64,000 nucleotides of DNA from the NCBI GenBank assembly GCA_024235015.1, contig JACKNG010000009.1, forward strand, positions 124,001 to 188,000, read 5' to 3'. Numbering within the stretch: position 1 is the first letter of the stretch; the number at the start of each line of letters is the position of its first letter. This DNA is from Gammaproteobacteria bacterium. GTDB lineage: Bacteria > Pseudomonadota > Gammaproteobacteria > Ga0077536. The position numbers and the translations under genes were made by a program. Below are positions 50,755-60,458 of this stretch, one piece after another. The notes under the pieces were generated by a model that searched no databases, was not told where the DNA came from, and was given only the letters and a program-made list of their open reading frames with translations.

Positions 50755-51345
50755 TCAAGCGGCGCGTCCCCGGCGCTCCTCGCGCAGATTCGCCGATTGC
50801 TTGCGCACGATGTGCTGGATGAGGGTTTCGCGGTCTTCTTCCCGGATCTCGTCGAACTCGATGGCGATGGCGAACTGGCCGTCGTCATTGCGACGGCAGT
50901 CGACGACCCGGCCGATGGCGCGCATCGGATGGTGCGAGGGCAGCAGCACGATGTCGACCGCGAGGTAGGCGTTGAGTGCGAGCGGGGTGGCCGCAGTCAG
51001 CGCCAGCCCGCCGCCGCTGAGACTGACATCAGCCGGCTCGTGTTCACGGTGGGTACCTCCACCGCGCTCGGCGTTCTCCAGCGCGACCACCCGCTCGATG
51101 ACCGAGATCTTGCGGTTGAGCAGTTCGATCACCTGGGCAATCGCCTTGTGTTCTTCGCGCAATCCGTCGATTAGTTCCTGCAGCCGCATGTCGACGCCGA
51201 GCAGCACCGCGTGCAGGTTGGCTGCGCGAATTTCGTTGAGCTGGATGAAATCGCGCTCGCGCGGGAGGTCTTCCTCGGCCACGAGGCGGTACTTCACCAG
51301 GGCGCGGTCTTCGATACGAAAGTAGCGGCGGCGTTCGGTTGTCAT
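50755..51345 (-). CDS. PilZ-domain protein with a split c-di-GMP motif
   Basis: A 196-residue cytosolic protein. The PilZ Arg motif is at the extreme N-terminus (RRRYFR) and the second motif, ADVSLSGGGL, is near residue 104. About 85 residues of helical sequence, probably a coiled coil (MRLQELIDGLREEHKAIAQVIELLNRKISVIERVV-type heptads), lie between, where canonical PilZ has about 25. The C-terminal strands (VDIVLLPSHHPMRAIGRVVDC) complete the barrel. It is next to motB, so a c-di-GMP effector of motility is likely. ATG 51345 follows GGAGG. Confidence 0.85.
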   Translation of the reverse strand: MTTERRRYFRIEDRALVKYRLVAEEDLPRERDFIQLNEIRAANLHAVLLGVDMRLQELIDGLREEHKAIAQVIELLNRKISVIERVVALENAERGGGTHREHEPADVSLSGGGLALTAATPLALNAYLAVDIVLLPSHHPMRAIGRVVDCRRNDDGQFAIAIEFDEIREEDRETLIQHIVRKQSANLREERRGRAA

Positions 51346-51441
51346 GCTGGAGCCTCCAAGGCGCCGCGGGCGGCGGCACTATCCAGTCGGTGGAACGATG
51401 GGCGGCGTATTTTCATCGGTGGCAGGGTCGCATCGCGTGGA

Positions 51442-52737
51442 TCACCGCTCGCGCATGCCGTCGCGGATCCGTGAGAGTCGGGACGGCGGTGCGTCGGGCG
51501 CCGGTTGCGTGTCCGGTTCCGCGGCGGGTTGCGACCAGTCCGGCTCGGCGGCGCCCGGCTGAGACCAGTCCGCTGCGTCGGTCGCGGGTTGCGACCAATC
51601 CGGTTCGTCGGCGACGGGTTGCGACCAAGGGTCCGTCGGGTCGGGTGGCACCGACGCCGCGGCATCCGGTGACCGCCCCATGTGCGTTTCGTCCTCCGAA
51701 TCACCCTGCGCTCCACCGTCGGATTGCGGGACGGCAACAGGGATCGCCGGGGGCGTATCTACCGCGTCCGCTGGAGGCATCGGCGCCAGTTGTGGCGCGC
51801 GCGGCACCCAGTCGGGCACTTCGTCGGTCGCCGGCGTCGCCGTGGGCAGACCGTCGGGCGCCGCCGCGACCACTTCGCGACGCTCTGCGCCGGCCTGCGC
51901 GGTGCGGCGGATGGTGATTTCCACGCGGCGGTTGAGCGCCCGATTCTCGGGCGTGTCGTTCGGTGCCAACGGGTGCGCGTCGCCGTGGCCTTCGACGACG
52001 AACCGCGCCGGGTCGAGCGTGCTGCCGTCGAGCAGCGCGTGCACGACCGAGACCGCCCGCGCCGAGGACAGCTCCCAGTTGGAGCGGTAACGCTGGGTCT
52101 TGATCGGAATGTCGTCGGTATGCCCGGCCACGGCAATCGTGCCATCGACCTGGGTCAGCGATTCGCGCAGGCGCGCAATGACCGGTTCGAAGGCGGGGTC
52201 GAAAGACGCCTTTCCGGAGGGAAACGAGCCCTTCTCCCGGATCCGGATCACGATGGCGGCACCCTCGGTCTCGATCTGGATCATGCCCTCGTCGACCTCG
52301 TCCTGCAGCGCCTGCACCAGCCTTTCGGCATCGAGCATCGCCTGTTCGGCCGCCGCGTTGCTGCCGCCATCCGACTCCTCTGCCTTGGTGCCATCGGGAT
52401 CGTCGACCAGGGCATCGGTGAACTCGAGCGACTGCTTGTCGTCGTCCATCGTCTCCTGGCGGATCTCGTTGATCACGGTCGGGTCGGGACGGCCCGAACT
52501 GAATTCCTGGGCAACGATGCTGGTGCCCTTGGGTACTTCGATCGCGCGAATTTCACGCTGCACGCCGAACGCGAGCTTCATCGAGCCCGCGATCGCCTTG
52601 AATTTCATGACGTCGAGTTCGGCAAACGACAGCAGCAGAACGAAGAAACACATCAGGAGCGACATGAGGTCGGCGAAGGTCATGATCCAACCCGCACCAC
52701 CCCCGTCATCCTTCTTGGGCGGTTTCCGCTCCGACAT
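51442..52737 (-). CDS. motB: MotB-type flagellar stator protein with repeat tail
   Basis: A 431-residue stator B subunit. A single span (about 17-38) carries the ion-binding D23 (FADLMS); the plug and linker follow, then an OmpA-like peptidoglycan-binding domain (about 175-300: VAGHTDDIPI, RSNWELSSARAVSVV, GHGDAHPLAPNDTPENRALNRRVEI). Unusual is a roughly 120-residue Pro/Asp-rich C-terminal tail holding four 10-residue W-S-Q-P repeats at 366-405. Ion type (H+ or Na+) is not certain; the A partner looks PomA-like. It lies 18 bp after motA. Confidence 0.93.
   Translation of the reverse strand: MSERKPPKKDDGGGAGWIMTFADLMSLLMCFFVLLLSFAELDVMKFKAIAGSMKLAFGVQREIRAIEVPKGTSIVAQEFSSGRPDPTVINEIRQETMDDDKQSLEFTDALVDDPDGTKAEESDGGSNAAAEQAMLDAERLVQALQDEVDEGMIQIETEGAAIVIRIREKGSFPSGKASFDPAFEPVIARLRESLTQVDGTIAVAGHTDDIPIKTQRYRSNWELSSARAVSVVHALLDGSTLDPARFVVEGHGDAHPLAPNDTPENRALNRRVEITIRRTAQAGAERREVVAAAPDGLPTATPATDEVPDWVPRAPQLAPMPPADAVDTPPAIPVAVPQSDGGAQGDSEDETHMGRSPDAAASVPPDPTDPWSQPVADEPDWSQPATDAADWSQPGAAEPDWSQPAAEPDTQPAPDAPPSRLSRIRDGMRER
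51523..51642 (-). repeat. Four 30-bp in-frame repeats in the motB tail
   Basis: Four contiguous 30-bp units encode DPTDPWSQPV, ADEPDWSQPA, TDAADWSQPG and AAEPDWSQPA. The invariant core is W-S-Q-P preceded by an acidic residue. The copies differ at several bases, so they are not a fresh duplication. Confidence 0.85.
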
Positions 52738-52755
52738 GGCGTGGTCTTCCCGCGG

Positions 52756-53514
52756 CTACTCTTCGCCGCTCTGGCGCTTGGAACTGGGCAGGTAGGTCTT
52801 GAGGATCTCCTCGATGACGCGTGGATTACGCCCTTCCTGGATGCCCTGCAGACTGTCGATGATCATCGACTTGACCATCGCCTCCTCGTTGGCACGCAAG
52901 CCCAGCTTGTCGGCGATGGGAATGGCGAAGACATTGGCGATGACCGCGCCGTACAGGGTGGTCAGCAGGGCCACGGCCATGGCCGGGCCGATCGCCGAAG
53001 GGTCACTCATGTTGGACAGCATCTGGACCAGGCCGATCAGCGTGCCGATCATGCCCATCGCGGGCGCCGCGTCGCCGATCGACTTGAAGATGTTCTTGCC
53101 GATGTCGTGACGCTCCACCGCGGTATTGAGGTCGTTGACCAGTGTCTGCCGCACCACCTCGGGCTCGTGTCCATCGACCATCATCTGGATGCCCTTGGCC
53201 AGGAACGCGTTGTTGGTTTCCTTGCCCTCGAGTGCGAGCAATCCGCCCTTGCGTGCCTCGTTGGCCATCTCGACGGTTTGCGCGATGAGTTCCTCGGGCT
53301 TGTCGATCTTGAACATGAAGGCACGCATGGCGACCTTGAAGGCACCGAAGAACTGTCCCATCGTGAACTTCATCATGACGGCACCGCTGGTCCCGCCGAC
53401 CACGATGAGCAGGGACGGCACGTCGACGAACATGCCCACCGAACCACCGGTGAAGATGGCTGCCAGGATGATGCCGACCGCGGCAATCAGTCCGACCAGT
53501 GTCGCGAGGTCCAC
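52756..53514 (-). CDS. motA: MotA/PomA-type flagellar stator protein
   Basis: A 252-residue stator A subunit with four spans: two near the N-terminus (about 5-22 and 35-50) and two after the cytoplasmic loop (about 150-175 and 183-205). The loop has the FMFKIDKPEELIAQTVEMA and RKGGLLALEG segments and the third span begins MGMIGTLIGLVQMLSNM, as in PomA/MotA. The length is nearer PomA (about 250) than E. coli MotA (295), which favours a sodium-type or lateral stator, not proven. ATG 53514 begins DLATLVGLI. No other flagellar genes are in the window. Confidence 0.93.
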   Translation of the reverse strand: MDLATLVGLIAAVGIILAAIFTGGSVGMFVDVPSLLIVVGGTSGAVMMKFTMGQFFGAFKVAMRAFMFKIDKPEELIAQTVEMANEARKGGLLALEGKETNNAFLAKGIQMMVDGHEPEVVRQTLVNDLNTAVERHDIGKNIFKSIGDAAPAMGMIGTLIGLVQMLSNMSDPSAIGPAMAVALLTTLYGAVIANVFAIPIADKLGLRANEEAMVKSMIIDSLQGIQEGRNPRVIEEILKTYLPSSKRQSGEE

Positions 53515-54072
53515 GATCTCTCCTTTCCGCTCGTTTCGGGTTCCGTACGCCCGGACCTACCTGCATGATTCCAGGGCATACCGACAGCGCCTTCACCGGT
53601 GCCGCGGCACTGCCCACGAATAGCGGTCGGCGCAGGCCGAACTTTAGGTGCGGGAGGGATCGGCCGGGGGCAGCGCGGGCAGCCCGTACCGAGCCCGCCC
53701 GGCGCCCCCAAGGGTTCCCGCCAGGAATGCGAGAACCCTTCCCAGCCGTTTGATTTAAAGGCGAAACCTCGGAACGACCCGGATATCCCCGGAACCGCGC
53801 GGAACGCACCGGGCGACGCCTCGCCGAGGACGCCGGCAGGGCCCCGCCCCGCCCTCGCGGCGATGCGCGACGATGGCCGCCGGAACCCCGGAGTCCGGGA
53901 TGCGGGTGCGCGGCATGCCGCCACCCCGCAGGGGTGTGGCAGCGGTCATATCCGGCAACCTGGGCAGGATGGCCGCGCTACGGGCGAGACATCCTGCCCG
54001 TCCACGGCCACGCGGTGCTCTCACGCGTGATCTGTCACCGCGCGGCCGCCCGGCGCCGGCTGGCCCGGCTCG
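53515..54072. other. Intergenic region upstream of motA with inverted repeat
   Basis: 558 bp between motA and the msrB stop, both on the - strand. No gene is convincing. A perfect inverted repeat AAGGGTTC...GAACCCTT (53710-53717 and 53733-53740, 15-base loop) lies about 200 bp ahead of motA. Beside it an AT-rich patch (53750-53760) may carry the promoter; I do not see a sigma-28 element of the GCCGATAA type. Confidence 0.4.
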
Positions 54073-54486
54073 TCAATCGCCAGCGGCGTCGGTGTCGGTG
54101 GGCTTCAGGTCGAGGGCGACGGAGTTGATGCAGTAACGCAGGCCGGTCGGACGTGGCCCATCGTTGAATACGTGGCCCAGGTGGGCGTCACAGGCCGCAC
54201 AACACACCTCGGTGCGCACCATGCCATGGCTGTGATCGCTGAGCAGTTTCACGCGCTGCTCCTCGATGGCGCGCCAGAAACTCGGCCAGCCGGAACCCGA
54301 TTCGAACTTGTGTTCGGCATCGAACAACGGCGCACCGCAGCACACGCAACAATAAAGTCCAGGGTCCTTGCAGTCGTTATAAGTGCCTGTGAAAGGGCGC
54401 TCCGTCGCGCCCTGGCGGCACACGGCGAAGGCCTGCGGGGACAGTTCCGCCCGCCACTGTTCATCCGATTTGACGATCTTGCTCAT
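54073..54486 (-). CDS. msrB: Peptide-methionine (R)-S-oxide reductase
   Basis: A 137-residue MsrB that repairs the R form of methionine sulfoxide. Seen: two zinc C-x2-C pairs (CCVCCGAPLF and CAACDAHLGH), SGSGWPSFW and the catalytic Cys in RYCINSVAL. Soluble, no signal peptide, standalone domain of typical length. ATG 54486 begins MSKIVKSDEQWRAELSP. It is divergent from the response regulator gene, with 200 bp between the starts. Confidence 0.96.
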   Translation of the reverse strand: MSKIVKSDEQWRAELSPQAFAVCRQGATERPFTGTYNDCKDPGLYCCVCCGAPLFDAEHKFESGSGWPSFWRAIEEQRVKLLSDHSHGMVRTEVCCAACDAHLGHVFNDGPRPTGLRYCINSVALDLKPTDTDAAGD

Positions 54487-54686
54487 GCTCTACGTACACT
54501 CTGCGAACGGTTGGAAGTCCGATGAAGGTCGGCCCGGTCCGTATCATTCCCGGGGCCGGTCATCAGCGGTATGATTATAGCTTGGGGGAGCGGGGCAGCA
54601 GCGCGGACAAGCTCGTCTGCACGCGGCGACGGACCGGCCGGAAGTCCCCGAGGTCGACGCCACGCCATGAACGAGAGGGAGCACAA

Positions 54687-55379
54687 GTGAGGATCGCGTT
54701 GCTGGAGGATGATCCGGACCAGGTCGCGCTGTTCATGGAATGGCTGAAAGCGGCTGGCCATAGCTGCGAGCATTTCGACAACGGGAAAGCTTTCGTGCGC
54801 AGCATCAAGCACGACAGCTTCGACGCCCTGATCCTGGACTGGATGGTGCCGGACATGGACGGCTTCCAGGTTCTGAGCTGGGTGCGGGAGAACTTCGACT
54901 GGCGCATTCCCGTCGTCTTCGTCACTGCCCGCGACCTCGAGGACGACATCGTTCGGGCGCTCGAGGAAGGCGCCGACGACTACATCGTCAAGCCGGCCAA
55001 GCAGCGCGAGTTCCTCGCTCGCCTCAGCGCCGTCGTCCGGCGCGCGACGCCGGTGGAAGAAGGCCAGGAGACCATCGAGTACGAGCCCTTCTTCATCGAC
55101 CTCACCAATCACCAGATTCAACGCGACGGCGAAAAGGTCGAAGTGACGCAGAAAGAATACGAACTCATCGTATTCCTGTTCCGCAATATCGGCCGGGTGC
55201 TGTCACGCGCTCACATCCTCGAGAGCGTGTGGGGCCGCAATCCCGACATCAATACCCGTACCGTGGACACCCACGTCAGCCGCATTCGCTCCAAGCTCGC
55301 CCTGGCACCCGACACCGGCTGGAAGTTGTCGTCCATCTATCAGCACGGTTATCGACTCGAGAAGATCATGGCCAGCTGA
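54687..55379 (+). CDS. OmpR/PhoB-family response regulator
   Basis: A 230-residue two-component regulator. The receiver domain (about 1-120) has the acidic pair E7-D8-D9, phosphoacceptor D51 (LILDWMVPDMDGF), TARD and the VKPAK lysine. The winged-helix domain (about 130-228) has VTQKEYELIVFLFRNIGRVLSRAHILESVWG and DTHVSRIRSKL. GTG 54687 is chosen because GAGGGAG stands just ahead and VRIALLEDD starts the receiver. No histidine kinase gene is adjacent, so it is an orphan here. It ends opposite the ROK gene. Confidence 0.92.
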   Translation: MRIALLEDDPDQVALFMEWLKAAGHSCEHFDNGKAFVRSIKHDSFDALILDWMVPDMDGFQVLSWVRENFDWRIPVVFVTARDLEDDIVRALEEGADDYIVKPAKQREFLARLSAVVRRATPVEEGQETIEYEPFFIDLTNHQIQRDGEKVEVTQKEYELIVFLFRNIGRVLSRAHILESVWGRNPDINTRTVDTHVSRIRSKLALAPDTGWKLSSIYQHGYRLEKIMAS

Positions 55380-55402
55380 CCACGCAACGCACGCTGCCGT
55401 CG

Positions 55403-55462
55403 AAAAAAGTCGCCCGGCGCCGCCCAGGGGATAGGGGGGGAAGATTGGGCAGACGCCGGGCG
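55403..55462 (-). terminator. Terminator of the ROK kinase gene
   Basis: On the - strand, CGCCCGGCG (55462-55454) and its partner CGCCGGGCG (55419-55411) enclose a 34-base loop, followed by AC and TTTTTT (55408-55403). It starts 75 bp beyond the ROK gene stop. The long loop contains a smaller GGCGCC palindrome. The + strand lacks a T run, so it should act mainly on the - strand. Confidence 0.6.
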
Positions 55463-55536
55463 AGTCGAGAGCATCGTTGAATCGACTCCGACGGCCGCAG
55501 TCTAGCTGCAGGCCTGACCAGTCACTGTGACAGCAA

Positions 55537-56484
55537 TCACAGGCTATCCGGCCGGCCCCACAGCGACGCAGCCCCACGCACGCCACTGCTGTCACCGAAG
55601 GCCGCCGTCACCACGCGCGTCGCGACACAGTCGGAAAAGACGTGCTGCGGCAAGCTGGCCGCGACGGTGGCTGCCAACGCCGGCAGGTTGGACAGGCCGC
55701 CGGCCAGCACCACGACTTCTGGATCGAACACGTTCACGACCTGCGCAAGGCATTGCGCGACACTCGCGGCATAGTCCGCGAGGATCGTCTGCGCCATCTT
55801 CTCGCCGGTCGCGGCGCGCGTGGCGATGTCCGTTACGCCCACGGCAATCCCGGCACCACCGGCTTCGCGGTAACTGCGTTCGAGTCCGGCGCCGCTCAGG
55901 TAGGTTTCGATGCAATCCGTGCGGCCGCAGTAGCATGTCCGGCAGGCATGGCAGGCGATGTTCCACGGTACCCTGTTGTGGCCCCATTCACCGGCGATGG
56001 CATTGGCGCCAACGATGAGATCGCCCTGGTACAGCAGCGCACCGCCCGTGCCCGTGCCCAGAATCACGCCGAATGCCGACTGCGCACCGTCCGCCGCCCC
56101 GCCCTGGTGCTCGGACAGGACGAGGCAGTTGGCGTCGTTGGCGAGGCGGACCTCGCGCCCCAGTACGGTGGCGATGTCACGCGCGAACGGACGCCCGTTG
56201 AGGCACGCCGTATTGGCGTTCTTGACCAGGCCGCTGGCGGGCGATATCGCGCCCGGCATGCCGATACCGACGGACCAGGCGCGGCCGTGACGCTGCTCGA
56301 GCGCCGACACCATCGAGCCGATTGCCGTACATATGTCGTGGTATTGCATGGCCGGCGTCGGCTGTCGTTCACGCGCCACGAAGCGCCCGTCGCCGTCGAT
56401 CAGGGCGGCTTCGATCTTGGTTCCGCCCAGATCGATGCCGAGGCGGAGGGGCCGTTCGTGCTGCAGTTCTTTGGCGGGTTTCAT
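55537..56484 (-). CDS. ROK-family sugar kinase
   Basis: A 315-residue ROK kinase. Seen: the ATP phosphate-binding LGIDLGGTKIEAALI, GIGMPGAISPASG, LANDANCLVLSEH with the catalytic Asp, GVILGTGTGGALL and the zinc motif CHACRTCYCGRTDCIETYLSG. The family phosphorylates fructose, glucose, N-acetylglucosamine or related sugars; NagK or Mak-like activity fits but is not decided. ATG 56484 is preferred to the track-like earlier start at 56532. It is divergent from ispG, whose promoter overlaps its first codons. Confidence 0.9.
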   Translation of the reverse strand: MKPAKELQHERPLRLGIDLGGTKIEAALIDGDGRFVARERQPTPAMQYHDICTAIGSMVSALEQRHGRAWSVGIGMPGAISPASGLVKNANTACLNGRPFARDIATVLGREVRLANDANCLVLSEHQGGAADGAQSAFGVILGTGTGGALLYQGDLIVGANAIAGEWGHNRVPWNIACHACRTCYCGRTDCIETYLSGAGLERSYREAGGAGIAVGVTDIATRAATGEKMAQTILADYAASVAQCLAQVVNVFDPEVVVLAGGLSNLPALAATVAASLPQHVFSDCVATRVVTAAFGDSSGVRGAASLWGRPDSL

Positions 56485-56500
56485 GCGCCTACTGTAAAAT
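56471..56500 (+). promoter_or_regulatory. Candidate sigma-70 promoter for ispG
   Basis: TTGGCG (56471-56476), 18-bp spacer, TAAAAT (56495-56500), about 46 bp ahead of the ispG ATG. The -35 falls in the first codons of the divergent ROK gene. Confidence 0.5.
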
Positions 56501-56546
56501 TCGGCGGGTCTGCTTGCACCGCCCCCTGCCACAACCGGAACCCGCT

Positions 56547-57797
<1,251 letters not shown>

Positions 57798-57864
57798 GCC
57801 GGACACAGCGACGCCGAGCGCCGCGGCCTGGCGCCGCGCCCGACATGCTGCCGAGCGACACGCC

Positions 57865-58371
57865 ATGCCGTCGGCATCGCTGATCGTCGCGCGCGCCTTC
57901 TGGGGCGTGTGCATCTTCCGCCTCGGTCCCCAGGATCTGCCACGGTCCGGGCTGCTGCTGGCCCTCGCCGCACTCGCCAACCTGGTGCTCGGCGTGATCA
58001 TCAACCAGCGTCAACTGCCGCTCGGCGCCGCCATCCTCGTCGCCCTCCTCGAGTTCGGCGTCCTCACCGGACTGACTGCGCTGCTGACCCTGGCATTCCG
58101 CTATCCCCGGCGACTCGTCCAGACCCTCACCGCGCTGTTCGGCAGCGGTGCGGTGATCGGTTCACTGGCCCTGCTCATGCTGCTCGTGTTGCGCGACATC
58201 CCGCAGATCCTGCGCGTCGGCATCTTCCTGTGGAACCTGCTGGTCATGGCGCACATCCTGCGCCACGCGCTGCAGGTCCACATGGCCGCCGGCTTCGTCA
58301 TCGCCATCGGCTATGCCATGGTTCTCATCCAGCTCATCGGCTTGTTCGGGCGCAGCTTGGGCAGCGCCTGA
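57865..58371 (+). CDS. Hypothetical integral membrane protein
   Basis: A 168-residue protein with about five hydrophobic helices (for example LLLALAALANLVLGVII, LVALLEFGVLTGLTALLTLAF and VIGSLALLMLLVL). I recognise no motif. It lies 67 bp after ispG and 16 bp before mpl, on the same strand, so it is probably in the ispG-mpl transcript. ATG 57865 precedes PSASLIVARAFWGV. It could be a YIP1-like or other small permease; I assign no function. Confidence 0.7.
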   Translation: MPSASLIVARAFWGVCIFRLGPQDLPRSGLLLALAALANLVLGVIINQRQLPLGAAILVALLEFGVLTGLTALLTLAFRYPRRLVQTLTALFGSGAVIGSLALLMLLVLRDIPQILRVGIFLWNLLVMAHILRHALQVHMAAGFVIAIGYAMVLIQLIGLFGRSLGSA

Positions 58372-58387
58372 ACGGGAACCCGCCCTG

Positions 58388-59743
58388 GTGCACCTTCACA
58401 TCCTCGGTATCGGTGGGACCTTCATGGCCGGCGTGGCGCGTCTCGCGGTCGAGCTTGGACACCGGGTCACGGGTTCCGACCGCGCGCTCTATCCACCGAT
58501 GAGCCTGCAGCTCGAGGCACTCGGTGTCGAGGTACGGCAAGACTACGACGTGGACTGCCTCGACCCCGCACCTGACCTCGTCGTCGTCGGCAATGCGCTC
58601 GGCCGCGGCAACGCGGCGGTGGAAGCGATGCTGTCCCGCGGCCTGCCCTACGTCTCCGGGCCGGAATGGATCGAACGCGAGGTGCTTCCCGGCCGCCACG
58701 TCATTGCCATCGCCGGCACCCATGGCAAGACCACGGTGTCGAGCCTGGTCGCCTGGATGCTCGAGCATGCCGGCCTTGCGCCGGGCTTCCTGATCGGCGG
58801 CCTGGTCGAGAATTTCGGCGTCTCGGCACGCCTCGGCGAGGGCGAGTGCTTCGTCATCGAGGCCGACGAGTACGACACGGCGTTTTTCGACAAGCGCTCG
58901 AAATTCGTTCATTACCATCCGCGCACCCTGGTCGTGAACAACCTCGAATTCGACCATGCCGACATCTTTCCCGACCTCGCCGCCATCGAAACGCAGTTCC
59001 ACCATCTCGTCCGTACCCTGCCGCGGGAAGCGGCGATCATCCGGCCGCAGCCCGATGCAGCGATCGACGCGCTGCTGGCCCGAGGCTGCTGGTCAAACGT
59101 GGTGGCGGTGGCGCGGGCGGCGCCGGCCGACTGGCGCTTCGATTGGCACGACGGGCCGACGCGTGATATCCACCTGCGTGGCCCCGACGGCAGCGAAGCG
59201 AGCGCGGCGCTACCCCTGCGCGGCCTGCACAACGCCTGGAACGTGGCGATGGCCGCCGCCGCCGCGGCCACCGCCGGCGTTGCGCCGCCGCAAGCGCTGG
59301 CCGCGCTCGAAGGATTCGCCAACGTCAAGCGCCGCCTGGAGTTGCGCGGTACGGCGAGCGGCGTGGCCGTCTACGACGACTTCGCCCACCATCCGACCGC
59401 GATTGCCGCCACTATTGCAGCCCTGCGCGGCAGCATCACCGGCGGCCGCATCATTGCCGTGCTCGAACCGCGCTCCAACACCATGCGCCTCGGCATTCAC
59501 CGGGACACCCTGGGCAGCGCGCTGGCCGGTGCCGACCGGGCTGCGATTCTGGTACCGCCCGACCTCGACTGGGACATCCAGGCGGCGCTGGCCGCCTACC
59601 CGCAGGTCTCACTGTACGACGACTGTGCAGCCTTGATCGCCGCGACGGTCGCCGAAGTCCGACCGGACGACCATGTGCTCGTCATGAGCAACGGTGCATT
59701 CGAAGACATCCATAACCGGCTCCTGGCGGAACTCGCCGCATGA
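58388..59743 (+). CDS. mpl: UDP-N-acetylmuramate:tripeptide ligase Mpl
   Basis: A 451-residue Mur-ligase-family enzyme that reattaches L-Ala-gamma-D-Glu-meso-DAP to UDP-MurNAc in peptidoglycan recycling. Seen: HILGIGGTFMAGVARLA, the ATP loop AIAGTHGKTTVSSLVAWMLE, VIEADEYDTAFFDKRSKFVHY, DHADIFPDL and YDDFAHHPTAI, the last being distinctive for Mpl over MurC. GTG 58388 gives the normal start (MHLHILGIGG). It overlaps the LON-domain gene by 4 bp. Confidence 0.94.
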   Translation: MHLHILGIGGTFMAGVARLAVELGHRVTGSDRALYPPMSLQLEALGVEVRQDYDVDCLDPAPDLVVVGNALGRGNAAVEAMLSRGLPYVSGPEWIEREVLPGRHVIAIAGTHGKTTVSSLVAWMLEHAGLAPGFLIGGLVENFGVSARLGEGECFVIEADEYDTAFFDKRSKFVHYHPRTLVVNNLEFDHADIFPDLAAIETQFHHLVRTLPREAAIIRPQPDAAIDALLARGCWSNVVAVARAAPADWRFDWHDGPTRDIHLRGPDGSEASAALPLRGLHNAWNVAMAAAAAATAGVAPPQALAALEGFANVKRRLELRGTASGVAVYDDFAHHPTAIAATIAALRGSITGGRIIAVLEPRSNTMRLGIHRDTLGSALAGADRAAILVPPDLDWDIQAALAAYPQVSLYDDCAALIAATVAEVRPDDHVLVMSNGAFEDIHNRLLAELAA

Positions 59744-60351
59744 ACGCGCCCGGCGATCAACACGGGATCCCGTTGTTTCCCCTCCACACGGTACTGTTTC
59801 CGCAAGGCCTGCTGCCGCTGCGGATCTTCGAGCCGCGCTACGTCGACATGGTCGGCGCCTGCCTGCGCGAAGATGGTGCGTTCGGCGTCGTGCCCATCCT
59901 GCACGGTCAGGAGGCCGGACCGACGCCGAGTTTCCACCCCCATGGAACCCTCGCACGCATCGAGCAGTGGGACCAGGGCAGCGACGGTTTGCTCCACCTG
60001 GTTGCGCGCGGCGCCCAGCGTTTCGACGTCCGCAACCACGTGGTTCAGGCCGACGGCCTGGTGGTCGCGGACATCGCGTTGCGTGCCGAGCCCGCCGTTG
60101 TGCCGGCCGAGTCGGCCGCCGGGTCATTGCTCGGCCAGCTCTTCACGGCCCGCCCGGAATTCGCCCCACCGCGCCCGTGGGCACTCGACCAGCCCGCCTG
60201 GGTCGCTTACCGCTGGGCGGAACTGCTCGCCCTGCCGACGACCGACCGACTCGCCCTGCTGACCCTGGACGACGGCGGCGCAATGCTCACGCGAGTGCAA
60301 GCCCACCTGCCGCATTCGGGCGACGCGCAAGGCGGCTCCCCCGTCCACTGA
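59740..60351 (+). CDS. LON substrate-binding-domain protein
   Basis: A 203-residue protein consisting of the N-terminal substrate-binding (LAN/ASB) domain of Lon only: IPLFPLHTVLFPQGLLPLRIFEPRYVDMV is its hallmark. No AAA+ or protease part is attached. Its role in bacteria is not settled; such proteins are common single-domain relatives. ATG 59740 overlaps the mpl stop (ATGA). About 108 bp separate it from lptD. Confidence 0.9.
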   Translation: MNAPGDQHGIPLFPLHTVLFPQGLLPLRIFEPRYVDMVGACLREDGAFGVVPILHGQEAGPTPSFHPHGTLARIEQWDQGSDGLLHLVARGAQRFDVRNHVVQADGLVVADIALRAEPAVVPAESAAGSLLGQLFTARPEFAPPRPWALDQPAWVAYRWAELLALPTTDRLALLTLDDGGAMLTRVQAHLPHSGDAQGGSPVH

Positions 60352-60438
60352 CGCCCGCGCCACCCGCCCCGGAACAGGCCTGGGCCGAGTTGCTGATCCG
60401 GCCGTTCCGTGGCATTTTTAGCAGTACGCTGGTCACCC

Positions 60439-60454
60439 TACGCATTGCTGCGTA
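60439..60454 (+). repeat. Inverted repeat just before the lptD start
   Basis: TACGCA (60439-60444), TTGC, TGCGTA (60449-60454): a perfect 6-bp stem ending four bases before the lptD ATG. No Shine-Dalgarno sequence is visible in the same interval, so the hairpin may matter for translation. Confidence 0.4.
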
Positions 60455-60458
60455 ATAA

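Noticed and set aside
51523..51642. Tandem 30-bp repeats considered as a CRISPR or satellite array
   Set aside because: The units are in frame inside motB, directly adjacent without spacers, and differ in sequence.
53750..53800. Sigma-28 flagellar promoter for motA
   Set aside because: A TAAA-like piece exists but no GCCGATAA-type -10 at the proper spacing.
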